Shown: positions 18,141 through 25,862 of the stretch, in pieces | Layout: the number at the start of each line of letters is the position of its first letter | How positions within the stretch are numbered: the stretch's first letter is position 1 | Source of the DNA: Streptomyces sp. Ru72 | GTDB lineage: Bacteria; Actinomycetota; Actinomycetes; Streptomycetales; Streptomycetaceae | NCBI RefSeq assembly: GCF_002920635.1 | Contig: NZ_PQSR01000027.1 | Coordinates: 1-64,000 of the forward strand | Direction: 5' to 3' | Length of the DNA stretch: 64,000 nt | The notes under the pieces: model-generated | Told to the model about the DNA's origin: nothing | What the model saw: only the letters and a program-made list of their open reading frames with translations | Databases searched by the model: none | Made by a program: the position numbers and the translations under genes

Positions 18141-19544
18141 ATGCGCGCCGCCCGCACTCGTCCCCGTACCCGACTCCGCATCGCCCTCGCCGCCCTGGCC
18201 ACCGTGGCGTCCGCCGCCCTGACGACCCTCCCCGCTCCGGCCGCCCAGGCGGACTCCGGAGCCACCCGCCTGACCGGCACCCTCGCCGACGGCGCCACCT
18301 GGATCGCGGACGTCCCCCCCGACTGGAACGGCACCCTGCTCCTGTTCAGCCACGGCTTCGGCCCCACCGTCGCCCAGGACTCCCCCTCCGACGCCGTACG
18401 CACCGAACTGCTCGCCGAGGGTTATGCGATGGCCGGGTCGTCGTACGACCCCCACGGCTCGATGTGGGCCCTGAACAGCGCCGAACGGGACCAGTTCGCC
18501 ACGCTCGACGCGGTCACCGCGAAGATCGGCACCCCACGGCGCACGCTGTCCGTCGGCCAGTCCATGGGCGGGCTCGTCAACGCTCAGATCGCCCGTGACG
18601 GCGCGGGCCGCGTGGACGGCGCGCTCGGCCTGTGCGGCCTGGTGGCCGGCGGCACGGACCTGGACAACTACCAGCTCGACGCCGAGTACACCATCGCCCG
18701 GCTGCTCCTGCCCGGCCAGGATGTCGGCCTGGTCCGCTTCGACTCCGCCGCCGGCGCGGCCGCCACCGCCAAGAAGCTCACCGACGCGGTCACCGCCGCA
18801 CAGAGCACCCCGCAGGGCCGCGCCAGGATCGCGCTGGCCGCCGCCTTCCTGAACCTGCCCGCGTGGGCGCCCGGCGCGACGGCCCCCGCGCCGACCGACT
18901 GGGCGGGGCAGGAGAAGCAGCAGTACGCGTGGTTCGCGCAAGGCATCCTCTCCTTCGTCGAGGGCGGCCGGTACGCCATCGAGCAGTCGGCCGGCGGCAA
19001 CAACTCCTGGAACAAGGGCGTCGACTACGCCCGCCTGCTCGCGGGTTCCGTGCACGCCCCGCAGGTCCGGGCCCTGTACCAGGCGGCCGGCCTGGACCTG
19101 CGCGCCGACCTCGCGTCCCTGACGGCGGGTGCCGCGGTCACCGCCGACCCGGCCGCCGTACGCGCCGCGCAGCGCACCTCCTCCGCCGGCCAGGGTCTCG
19201 GCGTACCGCTGCTGGACGTCCACACCGTCGCCGACAACCTGGTCCCGGTCGAGCAGGAACAGCGGTTCGCCGACCGGGTGCGTGCAGCCGGTGACGGGGC
19301 GCTGCTGCGGCAGGCCTACGTCGAGCGGCAGGGCCACTGCACGTTCACCACCGCCGAGACGGTGGCCGCCCTGCACGCACTGGAACACCGCGTCACCACC
19401 GGCCATTGGGACGACGCGGCGACGCCGGGCGCGCTGCAGCGGTCGGCGACGGCGCTGGGCCTGGACGGGGCGGCGTACGTCCCCTACCGGCCGGCACGGC
19501 TGACGGTCGGCCGCGACCGCCCGGCGTACCCCACCCGCCCTTGA
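18141..19544 (+). CDS. Secreted alpha/beta hydrolase
   Basis: The product has 467 residues. A signal peptide with an Arg-rich n-region (RTRPRTRLRIALAALATVAS) and a probable cleavage near APAAQA precedes an alpha/beta hydrolase fold. The nucleophile elbow is GQSMGG, the oxyanion-side loop is LLFSHGFGP, and a late Asp/His pair lies near VADNLVPVEQEQ and RQGHCTFT. A helical lid insert lies in the middle. It is probably an extracellular esterase, lipase or peptidase with unknown substrate. ATG at 18141 has GGAG at good spacing. The last codons are part of a 20-bp tandem repeat array that runs into the intergenic region. Confidence 0.85.
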   Translation: MRAARTRPRTRLRIALAALATVASAALTTLPAPAAQADSGATRLTGTLADGATWIADVPPDWNGTLLLFSHGFGPTVAQDSPSDAVRTELLAEGYAMAGSSYDPHGSMWALNSAERDQFATLDAVTAKIGTPRRTLSVGQSMGGLVNAQIARDGAGRVDGALGLCGLVAGGTDLDNYQLDAEYTIARLLLPGQDVGLVRFDSAAGAAATAKKLTDAVTAAQSTPQGRARIALAAAFLNLPAWAPGATAPAPTDWAGQEKQQYAWFAQGILSFVEGGRYAIEQSAGGNNSWNKGVDYARLLAGSVHAPQVRALYQAAGLDLRADLASLTAGAAVTADPAAVRAAQRTSSAGQGLGVPLLDVHTVADNLVPVEQEQRFADRVRAAGDGALLRQAYVERQGHCTFTTAETVAALHALEHRVTTGHWDDAATPGALQRSATALGLDGAAYVPYRPARLTVGRDRPAYPTRP

Positions 19545-19620
19545 TGTACGGCACCCGCCCTTGATGTACGCCATCTGCCGTCGACGTACGTCACCCGCCC
19601 ATGACGTGCGGATGCGCCGC
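19521..19620. repeat. Five imperfect 20-bp tandem repeats
   Basis: Consecutive 20-mers (starting 19521, 19541, 19561, 19581, 19601) share the pattern TTGAYGTACGNCACCCGCCC. The first copy encodes the C-terminus of the hydrolase, and the others lie between it and the MFS gene. There are no spacers, so this is not a CRISPR array. Confidence 0.7.
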
Positions 19621-19688
19621 CGACCCTCGGGCTCCGCATCCCGCCGCCCGCTCCGGCACCACACCCACCACTGACGTTGGGACCGCTC

Positions 19689-21320
19689 ATGTCCGACACA
19701 TCCGCTCCATCCGGTCCATCCGCTCCTTCGACCTCTTCATCCGCTCACCCGCGCGCGTCGCTCCCGATCGGCACGCTCGTCGCCGGCTGTCTCGCCGTCT
19801 GCCTCGCCCAGATCGGCCTCGCCATGCCGGCCACGCTCAACGGCCTGTTCCAGGAGCACCTGCACCCCGTCGGCTCCCAGCTCACCTGGATCTCCGACGC
19901 GTTCCTGCTCCCCGTCGCCGTCCTCGAGCTGTCCTTCGGCGTCCTCGGCGACCTCTTCGGCCGCAAACGGCTGCTGGTCGGCGGTGCCGCGCTGCTGTGC
20001 GCGGGTGAGGTCGTCGCCGCGAGCGCCTCCGGCATCCACCAGCTGTGGGTGGGCCAGGCACTGGCCGGGCTGGGCGCCGCCGCGCTCTTCCCGACCTCGC
20101 TCGCCATGATCGCGGCCGGCACGCACACCGGACCCCAGCGGGCCCGCGCCATCGCCGTATGGGCCTCCAGCCTGTCCGCGGGCGGCTTCCTCGCCCCGCT
20201 GCTCGGCGGCGTCACGGGGACGTACGGCTCGTGGCGCTCGGCGTTCGTGGTGGTCGCGGTACTGGCCGCGATCAGCGCACTGGTGAGCCTGTGGCTGGCC
20301 ACCGACTCCCGCGCACCTCAGGGCCGCTCGCTGGACGTGGGCGGTCAGATCACCATCGGCGTCGGCCTGTTCGCGCTGCTGTACGCGGTCATCCAGGGAC
20401 CGGCGGACGGCTGGGGGTCGACCCCGGTGGTCGTGGCGTTCGTGATCGCGGCGGTGTTCATCGGCCTGTTCGTCTACGCCGAGAGCCGCGCCCGGTCGCC
20501 CTTGCTGCGCCTGGACCTGTTCCGCAACCGCTCCTTCGCGATCGCGTCGGTCGTGGCGGTCGTGGGCATGTTCAGCTTCCTCGGCACGGCGTACGCGGCG
20601 AGCATCCGGCTCGGCCCGATCCAGCACCAGAGCCCGATGCGGACGGCCTTCGCGTTCCTGCTGCTCAACGCCATCACGCCGGTCCTCACCCCGCTGACGT
20701 CGCGGCTGCTGCACCGGCTGCCGGCCCGGGCCCTGCTCACCGCCGGTCTGGCGCTGATCGCGGCGGGCGACTTCCTGGCGGCGGGACTGGACGTCGGCGA
20801 CGAGAACCTGACGTCCCTCATCCTGCCGCTGGGCCTGGTCGGCATCGGCTTCGCCTTCACGGTGTCGTCGATCACCGCGACCGCCGTCAACACGGTCCCG
20901 GTGCCGCTCGCGGGCATGGCGAGCGCGGCCACCAACCTGCTGCGCGACTTCGGCTTCACGCTGGGCCCCGCGGTGATCGGCGCGGTGGCGCTGAGCCAGG
21001 CCGCGGCCCAGGTGACCTCCTCGCTGGCCGGCGCGTCCTCGCTGAGCGCGGAGTCGAAGGCGGCGGCGCACGAAGTGCTGAAGGAGGGCGGCCCGCTCGC
21101 CCTGAACTCGGTACCGCCCGCCTCCCCACCGGGCGCGGCCCGCCCCTACGCCCTGGACGCCCTCGGCCACGGCTACTCGATCGGGTTCGTGGTGTGCGGC
21201 GCGGCGGCCCTGTTCTCGGCACTGCTGGTGGTGACGGCGCTGCGGGGGCGTACGGCGGAGGAGAGCGCCGTGGAGGCGGAGGCGGACGGGGAGGAGCGGA
21301 CGGTACTCGCCACTGGGTGA
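19689..21320 (+). CDS. MFS drug exporter, DHA2-like (14 TM)
   Basis: The product has 543 residues and about 14 membrane segments. After a Ser/Pro-rich cytoplasmic N-terminus come the first helix (LVAGCLAVCLAQIGLAMPAT), the MFS loop LGDLFGRKRLLV, and the antiporter-type helix 5 segment SAGGFLAPLLGG. This is the EmrB/QacA group of proton-driven drug exporters. ATG at 19689 is chosen; a TTG at 19677 is possible. The gene follows the repeat array and ends before a strong hairpin at 21342-21372. No regulator is adjacent. Confidence 0.87.
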   Translation: MSDTSAPSGPSAPSTSSSAHPRASLPIGTLVAGCLAVCLAQIGLAMPATLNGLFQEHLHPVGSQLTWISDAFLLPVAVLELSFGVLGDLFGRKRLLVGGAALLCAGEVVAASASGIHQLWVGQALAGLGAAALFPTSLAMIAAGTHTGPQRARAIAVWASSLSAGGFLAPLLGGVTGTYGSWRSAFVVVAVLAAISALVSLWLATDSRAPQGRSLDVGGQITIGVGLFALLYAVIQGPADGWGSTPVVVAFVIAAVFIGLFVYAESRARSPLLRLDLFRNRSFAIASVVAVVGMFSFLGTAYAASIRLGPIQHQSPMRTAFAFLLLNAITPVLTPLTSRLLHRLPARALLTAGLALIAAGDFLAAGLDVGDENLTSLILPLGLVGIGFAFTVSSITATAVNTVPVPLAGMASAATNLLRDFGFTLGPAVIGAVALSQAAAQVTSSLAGASSLSAESKAAAHEVLKEGGPLALNSVPPASPPGAARPYALDALGHGYSIGFVVCGAAALFSALLVVTALRGRTAEESAVEAEADGEERTVLATG

Positions 21321-21341
21321 GGCGGGTGACGCACCACGTCG

Positions 21342-21372
21342 CGGCCCCGGGGTGCTCGGCACCCCGGGGCCG
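21342..21372 (+). terminator. Perfect hairpin after the MFS gene
   Basis: Two 14-bp arms (21342-21355 and 21359-21372) pair perfectly around a TCG loop. It lies 22 nt after the MFS stop and before the archease gene. Confidence 0.75.
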
Positions 21373-21422
21373 CAGGCTTTGAACGCCGCGGGCCGTGTGG
21401 AAGCGGTTGAGCGGGGCACACG

Positions 21423-21884
21423 ATGGGCATGGTCGGCGACACGGACGACGACAGGTCGATGCGTCGGCAGGGCTCGAGCGGCCACCGGACGGTGCCGCAC
21501 ACCGCCGATGTGCGGATCGAGGCGTGGGGAGTGAGCCGGGAGAGCTGCCTGGCGGAGGCGGCGACCGGCCTCGTGGACTGCTTCGCGGACCTGTCCACGG
21601 CCCGTCCCACCGCCGTGGAGCGCGTACGCCTGGCCGAGAACGACGACGACGATCTGCTGGCCGCGCTCCTGGAGGAGGTCGTCTACCGGCTGGAGGTCCA
21701 CGGCCAGGTGCCCGTGGACGTGGAGGCCGAGTCCGACGAGGAGGGGCTCGAGGTGCGGCTGACGGTGACCGGGCTGTCGGACGTGGAGATCACCGGGGCC
21801 GTGCCGAAGGGCGTGTCGTGGCACGGTCTGCACATGGGACCGGACCCTTACGGGTGGTCGTGCACGGCGATCGTGGACGTGTGA
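21423..21884 (+). CDS. Archease family protein (RtcB activator)
   Basis: The product has 153 residues. The archease signature is present: PHTADVRIEAWG at the start, DDLLAALLEEVVYRLEV in the middle, GVSWHGLHMGPDPYGW and a C-terminal AIVDV. Archease speeds guanylylation and turnover of the RNA ligase RtcB. An rtcB homologue lies in this window at 57357-58769 on the other strand, on the far side of the polyketide cluster. The first 20 residues are not conserved, so a start further in is possible. The Asp of the calcium/metal site in the C-terminal VDV is kept. Confidence 0.85.
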   Translation: MGMVGDTDDDRSMRRQGSSGHRTVPHTADVRIEAWGVSRESCLAEAATGLVDCFADLSTARPTAVERVRLAENDDDDLLAALLEEVVYRLEVHGQVPVDVEAESDEEGLEVRLTVTGLSDVEITGAVPKGVSWHGLHMGPDPYGWSCTAIVDV

Positions 21885-22262
21885 GGCGTACCTCTGGGGC
21901 CGTCGTCGTGGACCTGTGAGGCGGCGACGGCGTGAGAGCGGAAGCGCCGCGATACCGTCCCTCATCGCCCGTCCCTCATCGCCCGTCCCTCATCGCCCGG
22001 CCCACAGCTCCCTCCCGGCGATCACGCGGCCGGCCCGGGACGCGGCGAACGCCCCGTGAGCATGTCCTGCCCGACACGTTCGGCGGCGCAGAGGCGCCGC
22101 CCGGGTCGCTCCGGGTGGTTGGAGAACGGCTGGAGCCCGGCTCGGCCGGCCGTCGACGGCGGTGGCCCGCCGCCGGCCGGGTCTGTAAGGCTCGGCCGAG
22201 AGTTCAACCGGCTCGGGGACGCCCCTCGTCGGTCACTCGACACTCATGACGGGGAGGTCCGC
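21885..22262. other. Non-coding stretch between archease and the cluster's first gene
   Basis: I see no convincing gene in these 378 bases. They hold a three-copy 14-bp direct repeat at 21957-21998. Close to the downstream gene, CTCG motifs recur at an 11-bp step (CCCCTCGTCGG then TCACTCGACAC, about 22224-22245), which could be a weak SARP-type site. Confidence 0.5.
21957..21998. repeat. Three perfect copies of a 14-bp direct repeat
   Basis: GTCCCTCATCGCCC occurs three times head to tail without spacers, 73 bp after the archease stop codon. No function can be read from it. Confidence 0.75.
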
Positions 22263-22811
22263 ATGCCGAACACCACATCCCCCCTCCACCTCGGTCCCGG
22301 TCCGGCGGTGCCGGGCGAGGAAGCCGTCGTGGAAACCCTGCTGCGCCAGCTTGTGCTGGCCATCGGGCCGCTCAACGTGCTCCAGGCCGGCTGTCCGGAC
22401 CCGTCCGCCGTCGCCGCCCTGGCGGCGGCGCTGAGCGAGAACGGACGCGGGCGGGTCGTGTGCTGCGAGCCGGAGACCGAGCGGGCCCTGACGGCCGCGG
22501 CGGCGATCGAGGAGGCGCGCCTCGGCCGGTACGCCGAGGTGCGGGCGGGCCGTCCCGAGCGCGTGCTGCCCGGCGTGTCCGGCCCCGTCGACCTGCTGCT
22601 GCTCGGCGGCGAACCCGAGTCGTACCTCCCGCTGCTGACACTGCTGGAGCCGCGGATGCTGCCCGGTGCAGTGATCGTGGCGGACGGTGCCCGCCGTTTC
22701 GCCAAGCGGTGCGCGCCGTTCCTGGCGCATCTGCGGCTGCCCGGCAGCGGATACGTCTCCATGCCCCTGCCCTTCGGCGCCGGCCTGGAACTGGCCGTAC
22801 GCGCCGGCTGA
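22263..22811 (+). CDS. Small class I SAM-dependent methyltransferase-like protein
   Basis: The product has 182 residues. It resembles the core of small O-methyltransferases: a nucleotide-binding strand NVLQAGCPD in the position of motif I, an acidic CCEPETE strand end, and VDLLLLGGEPE followed by LEPRMLPGAVIVADGAR. The usual glycine-rich motif I is modified (QAGCPDPS), so SAM binding is not certain. ATG at 22263 follows GGGGAGG. It is the first gene on the plus strand of the polyketide region, and a small gene follows after 67 bp. Whether it serves the pathway is open. Confidence 0.6.
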   Translation: MPNTTSPLHLGPGPAVPGEEAVVETLLRQLVLAIGPLNVLQAGCPDPSAVAALAAALSENGRGRVVCCEPETERALTAAAAIEEARLGRYAEVRAGRPERVLPGVSGPVDLLLLGGEPESYLPLLTLLEPRMLPGAVIVADGARRFAKRCAPFLAHLRLPGSGYVSMPLPFGAGLELAVRAG

Positions 22812-22878
22812 CGCGCCGGACGCCGTACGGCCCACGGCCCGCCCACACCCCCGCGCACATGCCCCCGGAAGGAGCGCT

Positions 22879-23127
22879 GTGCCCCGACAGCCCCTGATCG
22901 CCGAGCCGGTGACCCCGGCCCGCCCCCGCACCTTGCGGAGACTGCTCGTCCGTTACTGCCTGAGGCCCGTGATGGAGTCGCTCACCGCGCTCGGCGCCAT
23001 GCACGTCGCCACGTTCTGGCACCCGGAGCTGGGCGCTCCGCCCTGTTACTCCGCTGCGGACATCGAGGACCTCCGCCAGCTCTACAGGACGTCTCTAGTG
23101 CCGTTCCAGACGGGGCCGGAAGCCTGA
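22879..23127 (+). CDS. Small protein of unknown function (82 aa)
   Basis: The GTG start follows GGAAGGAG at ideal spacing. The product has a basic N-terminus (RPRTLRRLLVRYCLRPV), a hydrophobic helix ESLTALGAMHVATFW, and a polar tail with YSAADIEDLRQLYRTS. Small proteins of this general shape with a short hydrophobic ALGAM helix recur next to SARP-controlled clusters in Streptomyces, possibly the DUF6059 group, but I cannot confirm the family. It stands 40 bp before the next gene in the same direction. Confidence 0.6.
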   Translation: MPRQPLIAEPVTPARPRTLRRLLVRYCLRPVMESLTALGAMHVATFWHPELGAPPCYSAADIEDLRQLYRTSLVPFQTGPEA

Positions 23128-23167
23128 CAGCGATCACCCACCCTGCGACACCACCTGGAGAGTTGCG

Positions 23168-23536
23168 ATGAGCGACGCACGACTGGTCGGCACCTGGACC
23201 ACGCAGCTGGACGACGACGGCAAGGCCGTCCCCGGGCTCGTCTCCTTCTCCGCCGACGGCGGAGTCGTGTCGACCCAGCTCAACACCAAGAACATCGGCC
23301 TGGGCACCTGGCGCTCCACCGGGCCGGACACCTTCGAGTACGGCTTCCACATCCTCGCGGCCGACGCCGAGGGCAAGCACGTCGGCGAGGCCCATGTCCG
23401 GGTGGAGGGCGAGTTCGTGTCGGACACCCAGTGGCAGGGCACCGGCGGCGCCCAGTTCTTCGACCCGCAGGGCACCAAGCTGCGCGGCCACTCCGGGTCC
23501 AAGGTGACCGCCGACAAGTTCGGCGTCGACGACTGA
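23168..23536 (+). CDS. Uncharacterised beta-rich small protein (lipocalin-like)
   Basis: The product has 122 residues. The pattern of alternating strands with LVGTWTTQLDD at the start, VSFSADGGVV and GLGTWRSTGPDTFEY suggests a calycin/lipocalin-like or allene-oxide-cyclase-like small barrel, with no catalytic motif that I recognise. ATG at 23168 follows GGAGAG. The stop TGA overlaps the ATG of the flavo-oxidase gene, so the two are coupled. That coupling suggests a shared pathway step, such as binding or folding an aromatic intermediate. Confidence 0.7.
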   Translation: MSDARLVGTWTTQLDDDGKAVPGLVSFSADGGVVSTQLNTKNIGLGTWRSTGPDTFEYGFHILAADAEGKHVGEAHVRVEGEFVSDTQWQGTGGAQFFDPQGTKLRGHSGSKVTADKFGVDD

Positions 23537-24975
23537 TGCTCCGGGACCGCCTCCGCGGGGAGCTGGTGGAACCCACCGACCCGGGCTTCCCGCAGGCCAA
23601 ACAGCTGCAGAACACCGAGTACGACACGGTCCGGCCGCACGCCGTCGCGTACTGCGAGTCGGAGCAGGACGTCGTCGCCTGTCTCAGGCACGCGCAGGAC
23701 CAGGGACTTGGCGTCCACATCCGCGGCAACGGGCACAGCATGAACGGCTGGTCCACCGGCGAAGGCCTCGTGATCGACCTGTCCCGGATGAACCACGCGC
23801 TGGCCGACGGCCCGATCGTCCGGCTCGGCGGGGGCATCCAGTCGCTGGACGCGCTGGACGCGCTCAAGCCGCAGCGCCGCCAGATCGTCACCGGCACCTT
23901 TCCCACGGTGAGCGCCGGCGGCTTTCTGACCGGCGGCGGCCTCGGCTGGCAGACCCGCAGGTTCGGGGTGGGCAGCGACCGGATCGCCGCGGCACGGGTG
24001 GTGCTGGCCGACGGCCGCAGCGTGCGCTGCTCCGCCACGGAGGAGCCGGACCTGTACTGGGCCCTGCGCGGCGGCGGTGGCGGCAGCTTCGGCATCGTCA
24101 CCGAGTTCGAGGTGCACCCGATCGACGCCCCGATGATGACGGGCTTCGAGACGCTCTGGGCGTACGAGGACGCCGTGGACGTCCTCACCGCCTGGCAGGA
24201 GTGGTGCGTGGCCGGCCCGGACGAACTGGGCACCTCGCTCGTCGTGCTGCCCGGCATGTTCGGCCCCCAGGGCCGGCCGGTGGTGCGGGTGTGGGGCGTC
24301 CACCTGGGCCCGACCGAGCAGCTGGTGGCCGAACTCGACGTTCTGGCCGAGCGCGCCGGGGCCAAGCCGATCAGCCGCACCGTACAGCCCCGCGGCACAT
24401 ACGCGGACGTGATGCACGAGGCCCTGTGCGGCTCCCAGACCGTCGCCCAATGCCACCGCACCGGCTCGGGACCGGAGGCCCGGGGGCACCGCCATCCGTA
24501 CACCCGGCAGAGCTACCGGCTCACCGGCCGGGCCGCGACCCGCGCCGAGTCCTCGGCGCTGCTCGACGCCTGGGACGCCTCGCTCGAACAGGAGAAGCGC
24601 GAGCGGTACCTGCTGTGCATCGCTCTGGGCGGCGCGGCGAACCGGGTTCCGCGGACGGCCACGGCGTATGCGCACCGCGACGCACGGTTCCTGATCGGCT
24701 ATCAGATGGCGTGCCGGAACGTCTCGGAGGACCCCGGGGCCGAGGCCCGCCTCACCGCCTGGGCCGATCGGGCGGGGGCGGCCCTCGCCCCGCTCGCCTG
24801 CGGCTCGTACATCAACTTCCCCAGTTCACGGGTGAGCGAGGACTGGGAGACGGACTTCTTCGGCGAGAACCACGCCAGGCTGCTGCAGGTGAAGCGGGCG
24901 TACGACCCGGAGAACTTCTTCCGGCACGCGCAGAGCATCGGCAGTCGGACCCTGACGACCAAGGCGGCTTCATGA
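23536..24975 (+). CDS. FAD-dependent oxidase of the berberine-bridge (BBE / FAD_binding_4) family
   Basis: The product has 479 residues. The N-terminal PCMH-type FAD domain has VHIRGNGHSMNG with the histidine that normally forms the 8-alpha-histidyl bond, and SAGGFLTGGGLGW in the diphosphate loop. The Cys that makes the second covalent bond in bicovalent members is absent after GLGW, so FAD is probably held by one bond. The C-terminal BBE segment ends with YDPENFFRHAQSIG. Family members oxidise hydroxyls or dehydrogenate rings in aromatic polyketide tailoring. It overlaps its neighbours on both sides, in an operon with the downstream SDR. Confidence 0.87.
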   Translation: MLRDRLRGELVEPTDPGFPQAKQLQNTEYDTVRPHAVAYCESEQDVVACLRHAQDQGLGVHIRGNGHSMNGWSTGEGLVIDLSRMNHALADGPIVRLGGGIQSLDALDALKPQRRQIVTGTFPTVSAGGFLTGGGLGWQTRRFGVGSDRIAAARVVLADGRSVRCSATEEPDLYWALRGGGGGSFGIVTEFEVHPIDAPMMTGFETLWAYEDAVDVLTAWQEWCVAGPDELGTSLVVLPGMFGPQGRPVVRVWGVHLGPTEQLVAELDVLAERAGAKPISRTVQPRGTYADVMHEALCGSQTVAQCHRTGSGPEARGHRHPYTRQSYRLTGRAATRAESSALLDAWDASLEQEKRERYLLCIALGGAANRVPRTATAYAHRDARFLIGYQMACRNVSEDPGAEARLTAWADRAGAALAPLACGSYINFPSSRVSEDWETDFFGENHARLLQVKRAYDPENFFRHAQSIGSRTLTTKAAS

Positions 24976-25745
24976 GGACCGATCTGCGGGACAAGGTGGT
25001 ACTGGTCACCGGCGCCTCCTCGGGCATCGGGCGGGCGACGGCCGTGACCTACGGCGAGGAGGGGGCCCGCGTCGCGATCACGTACCACACCGACGAGGAG
25101 GGCGCCCGGGAGACGGCCCGGCTGGTCGCGGAGGCGGGGGGAACACCCCTGGTCGTCCGCTACGACCTCACCGACGAGCAGTCCATTCGGGACGCCGTCG
25201 GCCGGGTCGCCGAGGAGTGGGGCGGCATCGACGTTCTCGTGGCCAACGCCGTCGTGTGGAGCGACGCGATCCCGCGTCCCGGCCGGCCTGTCCCGCGGTT
25301 CGAGGACGTCCCGGCCAAACAGTGGCAGGAGGTGCTGCGCACCTCCGTCGAGGCGGTCTTCCACACCGTGCAGGCCGTGCTGCCCCTGATGCGCGGCCGG
25401 GACTGGGGGCGCATCGTGCTGATCGGTGCCGGCCTCGCGGACACGGGCAAGCCGGGCGCCGGGGCGTACGGCGCCGGCAAATCGGCCCTGTTCGGACTGA
25501 TGCGCAGCCTCGCCTGGGAACTGGGCCCCGAGGGGATCCTGGTCAACATGGCGGTGCCGGGGCAGACGGCCACCGAGACGGTGCGGGCGAACGTTCCCGC
25601 CTCCTTCCTGGAGGAGAAGGGCAAGACCCTGCCCTCCGGCCGGATGTCCGTACCGCAGGACGTCGCCAACGCGGTGGTCTTCCTCGGCTCCGCGGCCAAC
25701 GGCAACACCCACGGCGAGACCCTCCGGATCACCGGCGGAGCCTGA
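24972..25745 (+). CDS. Short-chain dehydrogenase/reductase
   Basis: The product has 257 residues. It has the TGASSGIG cofactor loop, VANAVV in place of the usual NNAG, and a catalytic motif YGAGK in the YxxxK position. It is similar in outline to FabG-type and aromatic polyketide ketoreductases (GPEGILVNMAVPGQTATE). The ATG overlaps the stop of the flavo-oxidase by 4 nt, suggesting the two act in succession on one intermediate. The NNAG to ANAV change removes the Asn that supports the active site in classical SDRs only if the alignment is right; the activity may still be retained. Confidence 0.85.
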   Translation: MRTDLRDKVVLVTGASSGIGRATAVTYGEEGARVAITYHTDEEGARETARLVAEAGGTPLVVRYDLTDEQSIRDAVGRVAEEWGGIDVLVANAVVWSDAIPRPGRPVPRFEDVPAKQWQEVLRTSVEAVFHTVQAVLPLMRGRDWGRIVLIGAGLADTGKPGAGAYGAGKSALFGLMRSLAWELGPEGILVNMAVPGQTATETVRANVPASFLEEKGKTLPSGRMSVPQDVANAVVFLGSAANGNTHGETLRITGGA

Positions 25746-25771
25746 CGAACCCGTCGCCGCGTCGCCGTACC

Positions 25772-25825
25772 GAGCCCTGCCGGCCTCCAGGGATCTTCCA
25801 AGTCCCCTTGAGAGCGGCAGGGCTC
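25772..25825 (+). terminator. Inverted repeat upstream of the first P450 gene
   Basis: GAGCCCTGCCG (25772-25782) pairs perfectly with CGGCAGGGCTC (25815-25825), with a 32-nt loop. It sits between the SDR and P450 genes and may be a terminator or attenuator, or an operator. Confidence 0.45.
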
Positions 25826-25862
25826 AATGCTGTCCGTCGCGAAACGACTGAGGAGGCACGAC

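Noticed and set aside
19737..21965. A 742-codon minus-strand frame opposite the MFS and archease genes
   Set aside because: Antisense shadow; it crosses the terminator and two genes and shows no recognisable motif.
19521..21998. Tandem repeats near 19.5 and 21.9 kb considered as a CRISPR array
   Set aside because: Copies are directly adjacent with no unique spacers, and no cas gene is present.
21885..22262. A tRNA or attachment site marking integration of the cluster
   Set aside because: No tRNA-like cloverleaf, and no matching direct repeat seen at the right edge; no integrase in the window.
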